Positions 1 to 12,500 of a stretch of 47,501 nucleotides of DNA are shown here, in pieces. The translations under genes were made by a program, and so were the position numbers. Where the stretch lies: positions 1-47,501 of the forward strand of contig CAMIYN010000009.1 of NCBI GenBank assembly GCA_946403075.1, written 5' to 3'. The stretch comes from an uncultured Lachnospiraceae bacterium. Its GTDB lineage: Bacteria > Bacillota > Clostridia > Lachnospirales > Lachnospiraceae. The notes below the pieces were generated by a model. It made no database searches, had not been told where the DNA came from, and saw only the letters and a program-made list of their open reading frames with translations. How positions within the stretch are numbered: position 1 is the stretch's first letter; every line of letters begins with the position of its first letter.

Positions 1-387
1 ATAATGTTATTTTAATGATTTTTATTTATTTAATCAATAAAATGTTTTTTTTATAGGAAGTTGATTTTTTAATTTATAGATTTTTAATAAAAATATTTTA
101 ATTTGTGAGAAGTTTTAAAATTTTATCAAATACCTAAAAATTGTGTTCAAAAATTGTAAAAAAATTATTGTTTTGAACATTAATAAAAAATGTGGAAAAA
201 TATAAAAAAATTTAAAAATAAAATTTTTATAAAATTAAATATAGAGTGATAAAAATTAATGTGAAAAAATGCTGTATTTTCAAGTTTTTTTTGAGAAATT
301 TAATTTATTTTTGATATTTAATCAGTAATAAAAAAATTATTTTTTTTTAATTTAGAAAGGTAAATTGTTTAAAACTCTTGAAAAATG
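1..387. other. AT-rich intergenic region upstream of the first giant gene
   Basis: I find no convincing coding sequence in this stretch. It consists largely of A and T runs, with one notable inverted repeat listed separately. Short open frames here lack a ribosome binding site and family resemblance. It is probably the intergenic or regulatory region between an unseen upstream gene and the giant surface-protein gene. Confidence 0.6.
144..179. repeat. 9-bp perfect inverted repeat
   Basis: TGTTCAAAA at 144-152 is the exact reverse complement of TTTTGAACA at 171-179, with an 18-nt AT-rich centre. No run of T follows on either side, so it is not a typical intrinsic terminator. It could be a protein-binding site about 210 bp upstream of the promoter or a weak hairpin. 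In sequence this AT-rich a chance 9-bp arm is possible. Confidence 0.35.
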
Positions 388-416
388 TTGAAAAGTTTTG
401 CTTTGTTTGTTATAAT
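388..416 (+). promoter_or_regulatory. Sigma-A type promoter of the first giant gene
   Basis: A -35 TTGAAA at 388-393, a 17-bp spacer and a perfect -10 TATAAT at 411-416 preceded by an extended -10 TGT at 408-410. Transcription is predicted to start near 423, giving a leader of about 80 nt before the ATG at 502. The near-consensus match suggests a strong vegetative promoter, with no obvious activator requirement. Confidence 0.82.
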
Positions 417-430
417 CCAATATGTGAAAA

Positions 431-461
431 ACTGTCCTTTTGTTGTGCAAAAAAGAACAGT
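431..461 (+). promoter_or_regulatory. Hairpin in the 5' leader of the first giant mRNA
   Basis: ACTGTCCTTTT at 431-441 pairs with AAAAGAACAGT at 451-461 as an 11-bp stem with one C-A mismatch and a 9-nt loop. It lies just after the predicted transcription start. No U-run follows, so it is more likely a 5' stabilising or regulatory stem than a terminator. Confidence 0.4.
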
Positions 462-486
462 ATTTTAGATATATCATTAAATTTAA

Positions 487-492
487 GTGAGG
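487..492 (+). promoter_or_regulatory. Ribosome binding site that fixes the start of the first giant gene
   Basis: GTGAGG lies 9 nt before the ATG at 502. A GTG at 487 is in frame but is part of this Shine-Dalgarno itself. The protein read from 502 begins MFQLKIKRLVAII, matching MFQQNLKKVIAIV of the paralogue, so 502 is the start and 487 is rejected. Confidence 0.7.
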
Positions 493-501
493 TATATTGC
501 T

Positions 502-3500
502 ATGTTTCAACTAAAAATCAAGAGGTTAGTTGCCATAATACTTGTGGTTTGTATGCTTTTAAGTAACAACGGCATAACAGTATTAGCTAATGGAGTTGAC
601 GGTGTCTTGGATGAGGCTCTCGTAGGTGGCAGCCAAACTGCGCCTGATTACTCCAAAGATGTAGAGGAGGAGACCACTACATATAGTTATGTAGGGGAAA
701 GTGAAAAACCTGAAAAAGATGGTGAGGATGAAAATATTGTCTTGGATGAAGAAAAAGACAAAACTCCTAATGATGAAAATATAGCTGTGACAAATGACTC
801 ACAAATAGAGGAAGAAAATTCTTTCTCTAATGATTTTGAATTTGATAAAAGTGATGATTTAGTTGATCCAAGTGATTTTGTAGAAAATGATGATAAACAA
901 TACGAATATGAAGAAGAGCCAGAAGAAGATGAAGTTGTAGATAGTGAAACCTTAGACGAAGATATAGAGGTTGTTGAAACAAGCGATATAATTAATATAG
1001 ATGAAACAAGTGAGATTAAAGAAACAGATTTATTTATAGAAGAAAGTAAAATATTAGAGTCAAGTGAGATAGAAACAGAAGTTGTAGAAGAGAGTGAAAC
1101 AGAGACAGAAGTTGAAATAGTAGAGAGTGAAGTTCTTGATTTTGATATAGCAAGCTCTTCTGATTTGGAATTAGTAAAAGAAGAAAAAGAAAAAGAATAT
1201 AAAGTAGTAAAGAGATATATAAGAGCAACAGATACAGAAATAGTTGATGATGGACTTTTGCACAATTGGGAAATTGTAAAAGTCTTACTTAGTAATAGTG
1301 AGGGTTCTGTGGCAAAGGCAATAAGTGCAGAGGAGCTAGAATCAAAGTATCTCGCAAAAACTGTGAAGGTCTTGCTTAGGGATCAATATGGAAATGAAAA
1401 AGTAGTGAGAGTAAAAACTGATTGGATATACACTGCATCAATTATAGGTAGTGAAAAATCAGAAGAATATGCAAAAAAAGTAGTAGATGAATATAATAAA
1501 AGTCTTGAAAAAGAAATGATAGTAGATTGTGATGATATAGAAGAGACAAAAGATATAGAAAATAATGAGATAGATGAAACTATTGAAGTAAAAACTGATG
1601 CTACAGATGAGGGTGTGGATGGTTTAGTTGGTATAAGTTTTAAAAAATCAAATAAATTGGGTTCAAGTTTTGATGATAATATAATAGAGCCTACAGAAGA
1701 AGATAATGAATTAAATAGTTTAGAAAAAGAAGAATCAGAAGAAGAAATAGAGATAGAAGATAAAAATGTTGTTATAATATATGAAGATGTGATAATTCCT
1801 GCTGATTCTATATCAGAAAATGATTTAGAAGAAGAAGATGCACTGCATGGAAATGCAAACACAGGATTTTTAACAGAAGATAAAGCAGATGTTATTACAG
1901 ATGCATATATAGATATGGAAAAATTGACTTTAAATGTTGCCAATGAAATAAAAAAATTATATGGTTCTTCAACTGTGAATAGAGGCAGCATGGATGTATC
2001 AAAAAATGTTCCAAGAGCAAGGCTGCTTGGTGCAACTGAAACTCATAGACATGCTTTTTGTGGCCTTGATACTTGTGATGGAAGAATTCATCTTAAGTAT
2101 AATCAAGAAGGAGGAACGACCATAATAGATGAGATACATGAATCAGTAAATTTTACACTTTTGCCTGTGGATAATAGTGGAAAAACGACAAGTGATATAA
2201 ATGTAGTTAATGGTTATTTAAGAGAGGGGCCAGTAGCACTTGCTGGGGATTGGACTATAAATGGGAGAATAGAATTAGATGGTAATACTTTTATATGCAC
2301 TAATGGTTTTAATATTACATTCGTAGGACCATCAGCAGCAGATAGTGCCTCGATACATAAAGGGGAGAAAGAATTTGTTGGTGGAGAAATTGTAGTTGAT
2401 ACACATGCATACATAGGATTAAAACTAAAATTTTCTATATGTAATTGTGCAACAAATAAAATAACAGAGATAACTACAACATCAATAAATAGTGAAGATA
2501 CAGGTGCAAATGTGAGAGTCGGAAGGCCTTGCATAGACATAAAAGCTTCGGGAAATGTATATTTATTTGGACTAAAAACTACTTCAAATGTAAATAATAT
2601 AAAAATAAAAAATGTTTATCAAGTGGGGAGATTATATGATTCTCCACAGACAGAATCTGCGGAGGGCGATGAAGCAGCAGAAGTTGACAAAGAAGCTGCG
2701 ATTGATAATTTTTATAGTGGTGCTGCATTTATAAATGTGGAAACAGATGGTGCAACTGATAGGGATACTATTAGGCAAATAAGGGTATGTAATATTGATG
2801 CTGAGAATATTTTGGGTATGGAAGGAGGACTCATAAAAGCTATAAATGTAAATAATTTTGCAATGATAGATTGTAATATAAAAAATGTTGCAGCAGTAAA
2901 TGGTGCAGTATGTAATATTGAATATAATACCATAGATCCTCTCAAAGGCAACAACGATAGTCTTTTATTTATAGGGAATAATGTAGAAAACTGTGCTGAA
3001 TATTTTGCAGCATATTCATCAAATAATGGATATATAAATAATACTTTGTTTAGTAAGGAACAATATGATTTGTATGACCCATGTGATGGAACAAATAAAA
3101 TAAGTGATGATATAAATATCTTATCACTTGGCTATAAAAAGCAACAAGACAATAATGGTATAATTTCTATATATAATTATGCATCAGGCTTACAAGAAGC
3201 ATTTAGACAAATAAAGGGAAATAAGTTTGTAAATAATGTGATTTCTGGTTCATCTACTGTGCTTAATTTATCGCTATATGCTGGTAGTGGATTTGTATTT
3301 GCAAACAATGAATTTACCAATAATAGAAATGTAGAAGAAAATGAAAGTGATTTGGCGAGTGTGCATCAAACATATATAAATCATATATATATGGATGACG
3401 AAACAAATAGATTAGATACACTTCCAGCAGTATGTGCCACTTTTGTAAATAGTATTTTTAAAACATCGCAGACAATTAAAGGTAAAATTAACTCATATGA

Positions 3501-6500
3501 AAACAAATTTAATAATAATATAGGCTATGGGATGACTTCTTGTATTAAGGTTAATGGTATGGAAGCTGTTAATTTTGAAAATAGAGAAGCAACACAAATA
3601 GCAAATGGCAGTATATTTGATGGAAATAATTCTTCTTTTTCACAAGGTGGAGTTATAGCTGTGCAAAATGCAAAAGAGATAAGAATTAAGGCTACTTCTA
3701 TAAATAATACTAACATTACAGGAGATAGTATAGGTGGAGCAATGTATTTTCAAAATGTAGAAAGCGTAGTGTTTGGAGATAGACTTGATGCAAATGAAAA
3801 ATTTAGATTTAAAATGCAAAATGTTGAGACAGATTCTCCTATGATAAAAGGTTCTGGTGTAAAATTTGAGGAAGTAAAAAATGTAGCAATTGTAAATAGT
3901 ATATTTGATAATATTGTATCAAATTTGAATACTTCAAATGGTAGCATTTATTATGAAAATAAAAATGAAATTGGTAAACTTGAAGTGCTTGCTTCAAAAT
4001 TTAGTAATAACAAAGCTGGATTAGGTGGTGCTATATATCTAAAAGGTGCTACTTTGGATGTGACTTACTTTTTGACAACTGATAAGATAGCAGAATTTAT
4101 AGGAAATGGTGCAATAGTTGCAGGTTCAAATATATATATAGATACTTTTATAGCAGATGAAAATCCTATAAATATATCATATGCAAGCTTTAAGAATACT
4201 ACTATAGGTGGTGATTCGTTTGAAGGTGGAAATATTTACATAAATGGAGTTGTAGATGGCAGTACTAATAAGAAAAAAATTGTTTTTGATAATGTAAAAG
4301 TTGACACAACTATAGAAGAGACAACAAATACTGCAAGAGGTGGTTTTATTGATGCCATTAATTGTCATATTCTTTTAAAGGGAAATACTAACATAAAAAA
4401 TTGCTATAATGCATTTTGTATAAATGAGTGTATTGTGGAATTTGCTTATTCTGAAAGTTTTGGAACTACAAATGTAGGGGTAGTGTCAGAAACACCTATC
4501 ATAGAAGAAAATAGAGGATTATATGTGTTTGGATTTGAGCCTGGTGAAAGTAGTGATAAAGCAAATGTATTTAATCTCCAAGGTGGTGGTGTAATAAATA
4601 ATACTTTAACTGCACTTGATGATACAAATTTTGTTGTGCCAGCACTCACAAAATTTAATTATGGAATATTTAAATCACTTAGTGATAGAGCAAATAATAA
4701 TATTAAGCAAAAAATATATTTAACTGGTGGTATAAATATAACAGGTAATAAATCTGGTGACACACCAACCAATATTCCTTTGGAACAGGGGACAAATAAA
4801 TGGTTTGAAGTTTATATGGAGTCAGATGAACACATATTGGCAGGTGCTGCAAGATTAGCATTTTTACCTCTTGATATAACTCCAGCTAATCCTAACGATT
4901 TAACAAAGGGAGCAAGTAGATACAGTTTATTCCCTGATAATAATTGGCATGACATAACAAACATAGATGAAGGTGGATCACCACAGACTTTATTTATAAA
5001 TGATAGAAAAGATGATGCAAGAGATGCGAGGTCTCCATTTGTTTCAGGTGATGATAAGATTTGGTTTGAAAACGAATCTCTACTTGTAACTTATGAATTT
5101 GATACTTTAAATCATCCAGATATACATATAGCAGCTCAAAAAGTGGCAGCAGGTTCTACTATTTATAAACCATTTAAACCACAAGCTATAGCAGATAATG
5201 GGCAAATGTTATTAAATGATGTTGAAACTGTTAGAGCACTTGATGTAATGGGTAGACTTAGAAAATCAGATACTGAAGTTTTAGCATTTGCACCTTGGGA
5301 TTTTGATACAACAATTTCATTAGATGAAGATCAATCAGAAGAGCCTACAAAGTTATATTTGATATATCAATTATTAGATCATAGACACACTGTTTGTGGT
5401 GGCGATGGAGAGACTTGTGATCACTTGGATGGTGTAAATCATTATGAGTTATTTGATGGATATTTTGGAGATATTGATAATATGTATGATGAAACTCATG
5501 CCTGTGTTGAAGTTGCTGTACCACAGCAGTTATTTTATGCATATTATTTCCCAGAGTATATGTATGTGTTGACTGATGATATAGTTATATCAGAAAAGAT
5601 TTATGGTAGAGACACAAAAGCTTTTATGCAAGGGAAAACTATAAATAATTTAAAACTTTGCTTAAATGGTCACTCTATAACTGTTGAAAATGGTTATAAA
5701 TTATTTGATTTGGTTGGGGATAGTTTTATATGTGATTGCACAATTAATAAAACAAATCACAATGCAAAAATAACTATGAAAGGTGCATCTAATGGTGGAA
5801 AAGATATTCAAGGTAATGTTATAGATTTTTCTGTGGATAATATGGGTCAGTATGGAGATTTAAATATATTTGGAAAAGAAAATATGAATAAACTTACTAT
5901 TGATGGTTTTACTATGGATAGAAATGATAGTGAATTGGGACATTTAATAAAAACTGGTGTTTCTGCAAAATTATATATGGAAAATGCAAGAGTTTCAAAT
6001 AATAAAGGAACAGATACACTTATAGATAATGATGGATCAGTATATTTTAGTAATGTGGATTTTGAAAATAATGAGATAATAGAAAATGTTAATTCTTCTG
6101 CATTAACTATTGGAACGACAACAGATGAAGATGAAATTTTCAATAAATCAGTAGGCATAATAAAAATAAATAAAAATAGTGTAGGTGAACATATATTCAG
6201 TAAGGTCAATATCAAAAATAACAAAACAAATTATGACTATTCTGGAATAATACTTGATAACTTGGCAAGGGATTCTTCAAGGTTTGAACTAAGTGAAAGT
6301 GAGATTAGTAATAACATAACAGGTGCAAACTTTGCTGTATTGTCTCTATATGGGTCAAGGCTTGGTGGTGAACTTGGAGTATCTGATAATACATTTAGTG
6401 AAAATGTAGGTGGTGCAATGTATTTAAAACATTATAGCTGCCAAATTAATAGTTTAATATCTAATAATAAATTTACAAAAAATAGTATGACAGCAAATTC

Positions 6501-9500
6501 TATTAGACTTGGTGGTGCGGCTATATCAATAGAAGATGTAGCAGCACTTGCTGGGGTTGAGATGGCTGGGTTTATGCTTGCAAATAATGAATATAGTGAA
6601 AACACTGTATTAGGAGATGATGGAGTAGGTGGTGCTATATATTTAAAGAATACTCAAGCAATAGAGTCAGAAAATGAAGTATTTGTAGGGAACATTGCAA
6701 GATATGGCAGTGCTATATATGATGTGCAAAAAAATGCAAATCTATATTTAAAATCGAGAAGATATGCAGGTATATCAATAACTAGCTGTGGAAATCGTGA
6801 CACTGTGGGAACTATATATATTGATGCACCTGCTGCCAATATGAGTATTACAGAAACTTTTGTAAATCTAACTCTAAAAAATAATGTAGGGAACTTCCCA
6901 GGTTTTTATATTAAACATTTAAATGATGGAAATTCATTAAATTTAGAGGGAAATGTTGAGATGAAAGAAAATGATGGCGGACCTTTGATATATGTAATAC
7001 CAGATACAGCATCACAACATACAAATGCACTCATACATATTGATACAGATAATTTGGATATAACACAAAATAAAGTAGGTAGTAAAAATGCTATAGAAGT
7101 GACAGGAACAGACACAGGGGATAATACTGTTGATGCAAAAACGACTATTGAAGTTAGAGGAGTAGTTAGGATAGCAAGTAATACAAATACAGATAATCAA
7201 GAATCTAATTTTAGAATTAGTAAAAATGTATCATTCCAATCATTCAATAAAAAATTAAATGCTACAAAACAAAATGGACAGTATAGATCATATATAGGTG
7301 TCAATACAAAAAATGAATATTTGACAAATGCAAATGTTAATCAATTTGATATGCTTAAATGGGACACTGCAAATGTAAATGGCTTTGCACAGTCGGGTAT
7401 AATATCTGAGGAAGTAATAGTTGCAGATGCTAAGTCAAAAGCAGAAAATATCATAACATACAAAGCTGATGCAGATGTTATGGCTATAGGTAGAAGTGAA
7501 AATGCGAGTGAAGTAAAAGTTTATGTGGATGAAGATACGGTTTATAAAGTTTTGCATGTTGAAAAATCAAAAACTACTCATCTTGATAATTTTGGGGAGG
7601 GCGAAGATTTAAATAATCTCATTACTGAAAAGTATAAAAATTTGGAAGGAATAGCGGCTCTCGGCTTTATTGCACCAAAGTTAGAAAATGGTAAATTAAA
7701 TTATTATAGTTGGAATTTTAATACAGATTTATATACAGCAGAAGATGATGGGGACGGCTCAGTATATTTACACTTAACTTATAGACATGGTCATGCTTCA
7801 AATAATATTACTCATACAAATGATAGACATAATTGGATTATTGCATATAGTCCTAATCTACTATTGTATGATATGAACGAAAAATATGTTTTGACAAAGG
7901 ATATGGATATACCTGATAAATTGAAAGATACACTTTCAAATTATACTATATGTCTAAATGGACATAGTCTTGGACTTGATGACACTGCAACTGCTCTCGT
8001 TAGTATGACTGATGTAGAAAAAGAATTGGGATTTAATTTAATAAATTGTGAAGATACAGGGTTTATGTTCACTTCGAATGAGACTACTACAAATACTGAA
8101 AGCCTCATAACACTTATATCTGATGCAAGTCATCAATCAAACACTATAAATATAACAAATATAAAATTTAGAAATATGAATTTTTCTAATGTCACTGGTG
8201 GTATATTAAATGTTCTATATGCCAGAGTGAATATGAAAGTTGTAGATTTTGATACTAAAAACGAAAGTGGAGATAAAGAATTTTTTGCAAATAGTGGTGG
8301 AAGTTACATATATATAAAAAATTCTATAACTAATTTTGAAGATTTATATGTAAGAAATATTGATACTCTTGCAAATAATATGATAAAAATAGATTTAGAT
8401 GATAACTTTAGCACATATGCTCTAAATAATAATGTAAATGTATTAGAATTTAGTGGAGACTTTGTAATAGAAAATAATAAATGTAAGGATAGCTCTCTTG
8501 GTGCAGAAAAAAGTTTTATATATTTAAATAATATTCCACACACAGTAAAATTTGATATGGGCGATAGTTCTAACATTGCAGACAATGATGGAGTGGGAGC
8601 TATAATTTATTTAAATAATTCTTTTGGTATGCAAATGGAAGGTAATGTAGATGCTAATGGGGAAGCAATAAATGTGATAGAAAATAATAAAACTTACAGC
8701 CAAGCTGTCTTTACTTCAAATCATAATGTAGGTGCTGATAGAGGTGGAATGTATAGTTTCAAAAATATTGTATTCTCTGGAAATAGAGGAGAAAATGCAG
8801 GTTCTGTCCTACAATTTGTTGCACCAGATCAAAACTATGCTGATATTACATTTGATAACACAGATTTTATAAATAATATGGTAGGTGGAAATGGAAAATA
8901 TGGTGGAGCAATATTTGTGGGAGATGAAATAAATGCAGAGGTAGGGAGTGGATTGCTAAAAACTGATAGTGATGGAAATTTAAAACTAAAACTTAATTTA
9001 ATCAATATATCAAAAATTGTAGGTAATGGAATTTCAAATACAACTTATGTGGCTAACCAATGGGAATTTAGAAGTGGTAATTTTGGAGGGTTTTTATGTG
9101 CGAGATATACTGATGTCACAATAAAACCAAAAGATGGTGGAACACTTGATATAAGTGGTAATAGTGTTGGGACTGATCTTGATAGTTTGCCACAACAAAT
9201 TACAGAATATGGCAGATTTAATGGTTTACAACCTTATGGTGCAGTAATGTTTCTTGCGAATTGTAGTGGTTCTTATGGTGGAAATGGAATTATAAATATG
9301 CATGATAATATGGTAGATGCTTATACTGTTCAATACTATAATAGAAATAAAAATTTTATCACACAGTCTGCATATGGTTCTGCAATTTGTTTAAATGCAA
9401 ATGAAGATGCAAAAAAATTAACTCATTATTTTGGTGGAAAAACAGCAACTCAGGGTGCTGAATTAAATATTTATGAAAACAAAATAAATAGAGTAGCTTT

Positions 9501-12500
9501 ACAAGCAAATAATAGCACCACATATACAGTTGGTGGTGCTGTCAATATACAAAAATATGTGTCTTTTGCACTTAATGGAAAAATAAGAATCGAAGGCAAC
9601 ATGGATAAGGATGGCAACACAGAGGGTATTGAAAATTTATTTGCAGGAGGTGATTATAGTTCAAAAATAAACTATGAAACAGCAGGAGTTAGTAGAAAGA
9701 TACTAGATGATTTTGATTATGATAACTCTATAATAAGTGCAACTGTAAAATATATAGATGACTTACTTGTTGAAAACTTCAAGATGTCTGATACGGTTGT
9801 TAAACAAGTATTTAGAAAAGATTCAACTGATGAAACTGTAAATGTATATACAGTAGGAGAAGAGGGAGATCTCAGAGTATTTATAGGAAATAGTCGTATG
9901 CCTGTAAAATTCATTTTGGGACCAAATGTTAGAGTAAAAAATAGTGCCTTAAATTATGATAAGACAACTGCAAAAGTTGTGCCTTCTAATCAGGTTACTG
10001 GACAAATTCTAATGTATGCTCAAAATGTTTCAAATGTAAATGGAACTTTGGATGTATTAGACCAATATTCTTTTTATGGTATGCCAGGAAAAATAGAAAA
10101 TCCTGTTGACAAAGGTTTTGAAATCATAAGAGAGGGATATACTCTTGAGGGTTGGATTACATATGTATATGATGCTACAAAAGAAGATAAGAGAGAACTT
10201 AGAAAAATAGATTTTGAGAGAGACCAAGTCTTGGGTTATGCTGTAGATGGTATATATGAATTAAATGCGAGATATGAAAGAGCAGAGATAAGGGTTTTTG
10301 CTGTGTGGAGTAATAATGAGTATAATAATAAAATTAGACAGTGTGGTAGAGAAAGTTGTGAACATGAAAATGGGGTAGTCCATAGATTTATGCCAAGATG
10401 GATAGAAGTGATGAGACAAGAAACTCTATATTATGAAGATGACAATGCAGGATTTTATAATGAATCATTTGGTGGCATATTGGAAGTTAATTTACTTTAT
10501 GGACCAATAAAAGCAAAAACTATAAATGTGTCAGGTTTACAAAAAAATATATGCAGAGATGGACTTACATATAAACCAAGCAGTTGGGATAATAATTATA
10601 CTATGAATGGTGTGGATCAATTTTCAATATTTGTAAATAAAAAATTTTTGAGTGATTCCCAAATGCCTGTATTTGCAAATAGTGATTTGATGTTATCTAT
10701 ATCGGATAATGAAGAAAGCGAAAATAAACAAAATGGTTCTGGTATTTATGTAGGAGAAGTGGAATATCAGTTTTCTACGGCAATAATTAATACATCTATT
10801 AGGCAAAATCATAGTAGTGGAGATAGTGATAAATTTAATGATATAAGTTTATTTAATAATAAAAGTGCAAAATTTGAAGTGTATGGAAATAAAAATAAAA
10901 AAATGCTTATAGATGGTTTCCAATCTACTAATGATGGGAATGCTGGAGTAGTGATTAGAGCGGATAATGTCTATATGGAAAGTGTTATAATGAGTTATAA
11001 TCACAGGTCTATAAATGTAGATACTACAACAAATGGATTTAGTGCTTATAATTTAGAGTTTAGAGATATTAATATGTCAATGTCAAATATTATAGCAAGT
11101 AGTTCTTTTGTAGAGCAGAGAGCACAAAAATCTCTTGTATATATGAGAAAGAGTAATAAGCAAGGGGATGCAAGTCTTAAAAAATTATCATTTTATAGGG
11201 TGGTTGCTCTAAACTATTTCCTTGTAGATACAAGTGAGATAACTACAAATGCTTCTGCCATTTTTGAAATAGATGGTGGTATATCATTTGATACATATAA
11301 TAATTATAAAGGATTCAATATACAGAGTTATATATCAAATAGTGAAAAAACAATAGATGATATAACTTATCCTACAGCATTTATTTCTACTACTGAGACA
11401 AATTCAATATCAGGAAATGGTAATTTAACTTTAAAAGTTAAGAGTAGTGAAGTGGTAAATCAGTTTACTAAAAAATCAGGATTGGCTATGGATTATTTCA
11501 TTAATGCATATGGAGCAAGTGTTGAACTAATAGGAGCATCGCCATCAGAGCCTACTACATTTAAAGATAATGTATTTAATAAAGACTTTATAAGGGTTGC
11601 TCATCCAAGTAAAAACTTACATTTGACAGTTCAAAATGTTTTGATTGAAAATAATACTACAGGAACTGGTATGACTACTGATACAAAGGGATTATTATTT
11701 AATCGTTATAGTCCAAATTCTGTAGTTGATACAATAATGGATGCAAAAATTATAAATAATAAAAATTATTATGTTTATTATAATGAATATTCAATGAGTA
11801 CTTTGATGCTTGGTGGATTAGTAGAAATAAGAGATAATAAAGACTTTGATGGAGACAAGGCAAATCTTCACATAAAAGAACATAGTTCAAATAAAACTAT
11901 AGATTTTGATAAAGAGAATAAATTAAATTATAAATCAAAAATTGCTGTATCAGTTGAGGGTCTTAGTATGGATGAAGCATATATTGCTTACCAAACTTGG
12001 CTTCCTGAAATGAGAGCAAAAGATGATACAGAAGCAATTGATCTTGGATTTGGAACAACAAACAGTGTATTTATATCTGATGATGATGATTATAAAGTTT
12101 ATAAATCAGTAGATAATAGTATAAAACTTACAAAAAAGAGTTTTGTAGAAGTTCACTATGAATATTTTGTGGATGTAAAAGAAAAATTTGAAAATCAACG
12201 AGTGGCTGATGGCACTATACCAGACCATCCTGGTGTTCCAGTTTCTCTTGAAAATATCGCATTTAAGGGTTGGTATACTGCTGTTGGTAGTGATATGAAG
12301 GAGTTTGATTTTGATTTGGGTTCTACTACAACTTTAAATGTAGTTAATAATATAGCTACTATGTATGCTATATGGGATAAACCAGTAAAGATAACAGTTC
12401 ATAGAAACGAAACTGGTAGCAATACAATTACTAAAAAAGATGGTACAACTGAAGTTATTGTATATCCAGAGATGTTGGATACAAATGAAAATGGTGTATT

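Noticed and set aside
378-566. Small open frame overlapping the start of the first giant gene
   Set aside because: It begins upstream of the predicted promoter, has no ribosome binding site and runs out of frame into the signal peptide region.
687-1265. Long Ser-rich open frame on the minus strand, and a similar one at 21473-22144
   Set aside because: Both are the mirror of Glu/Asp-rich codons (GAA/GAT read as TTC/ATC-type and Ser codons) of the giant genes. They have no start signals and no family resemblance.
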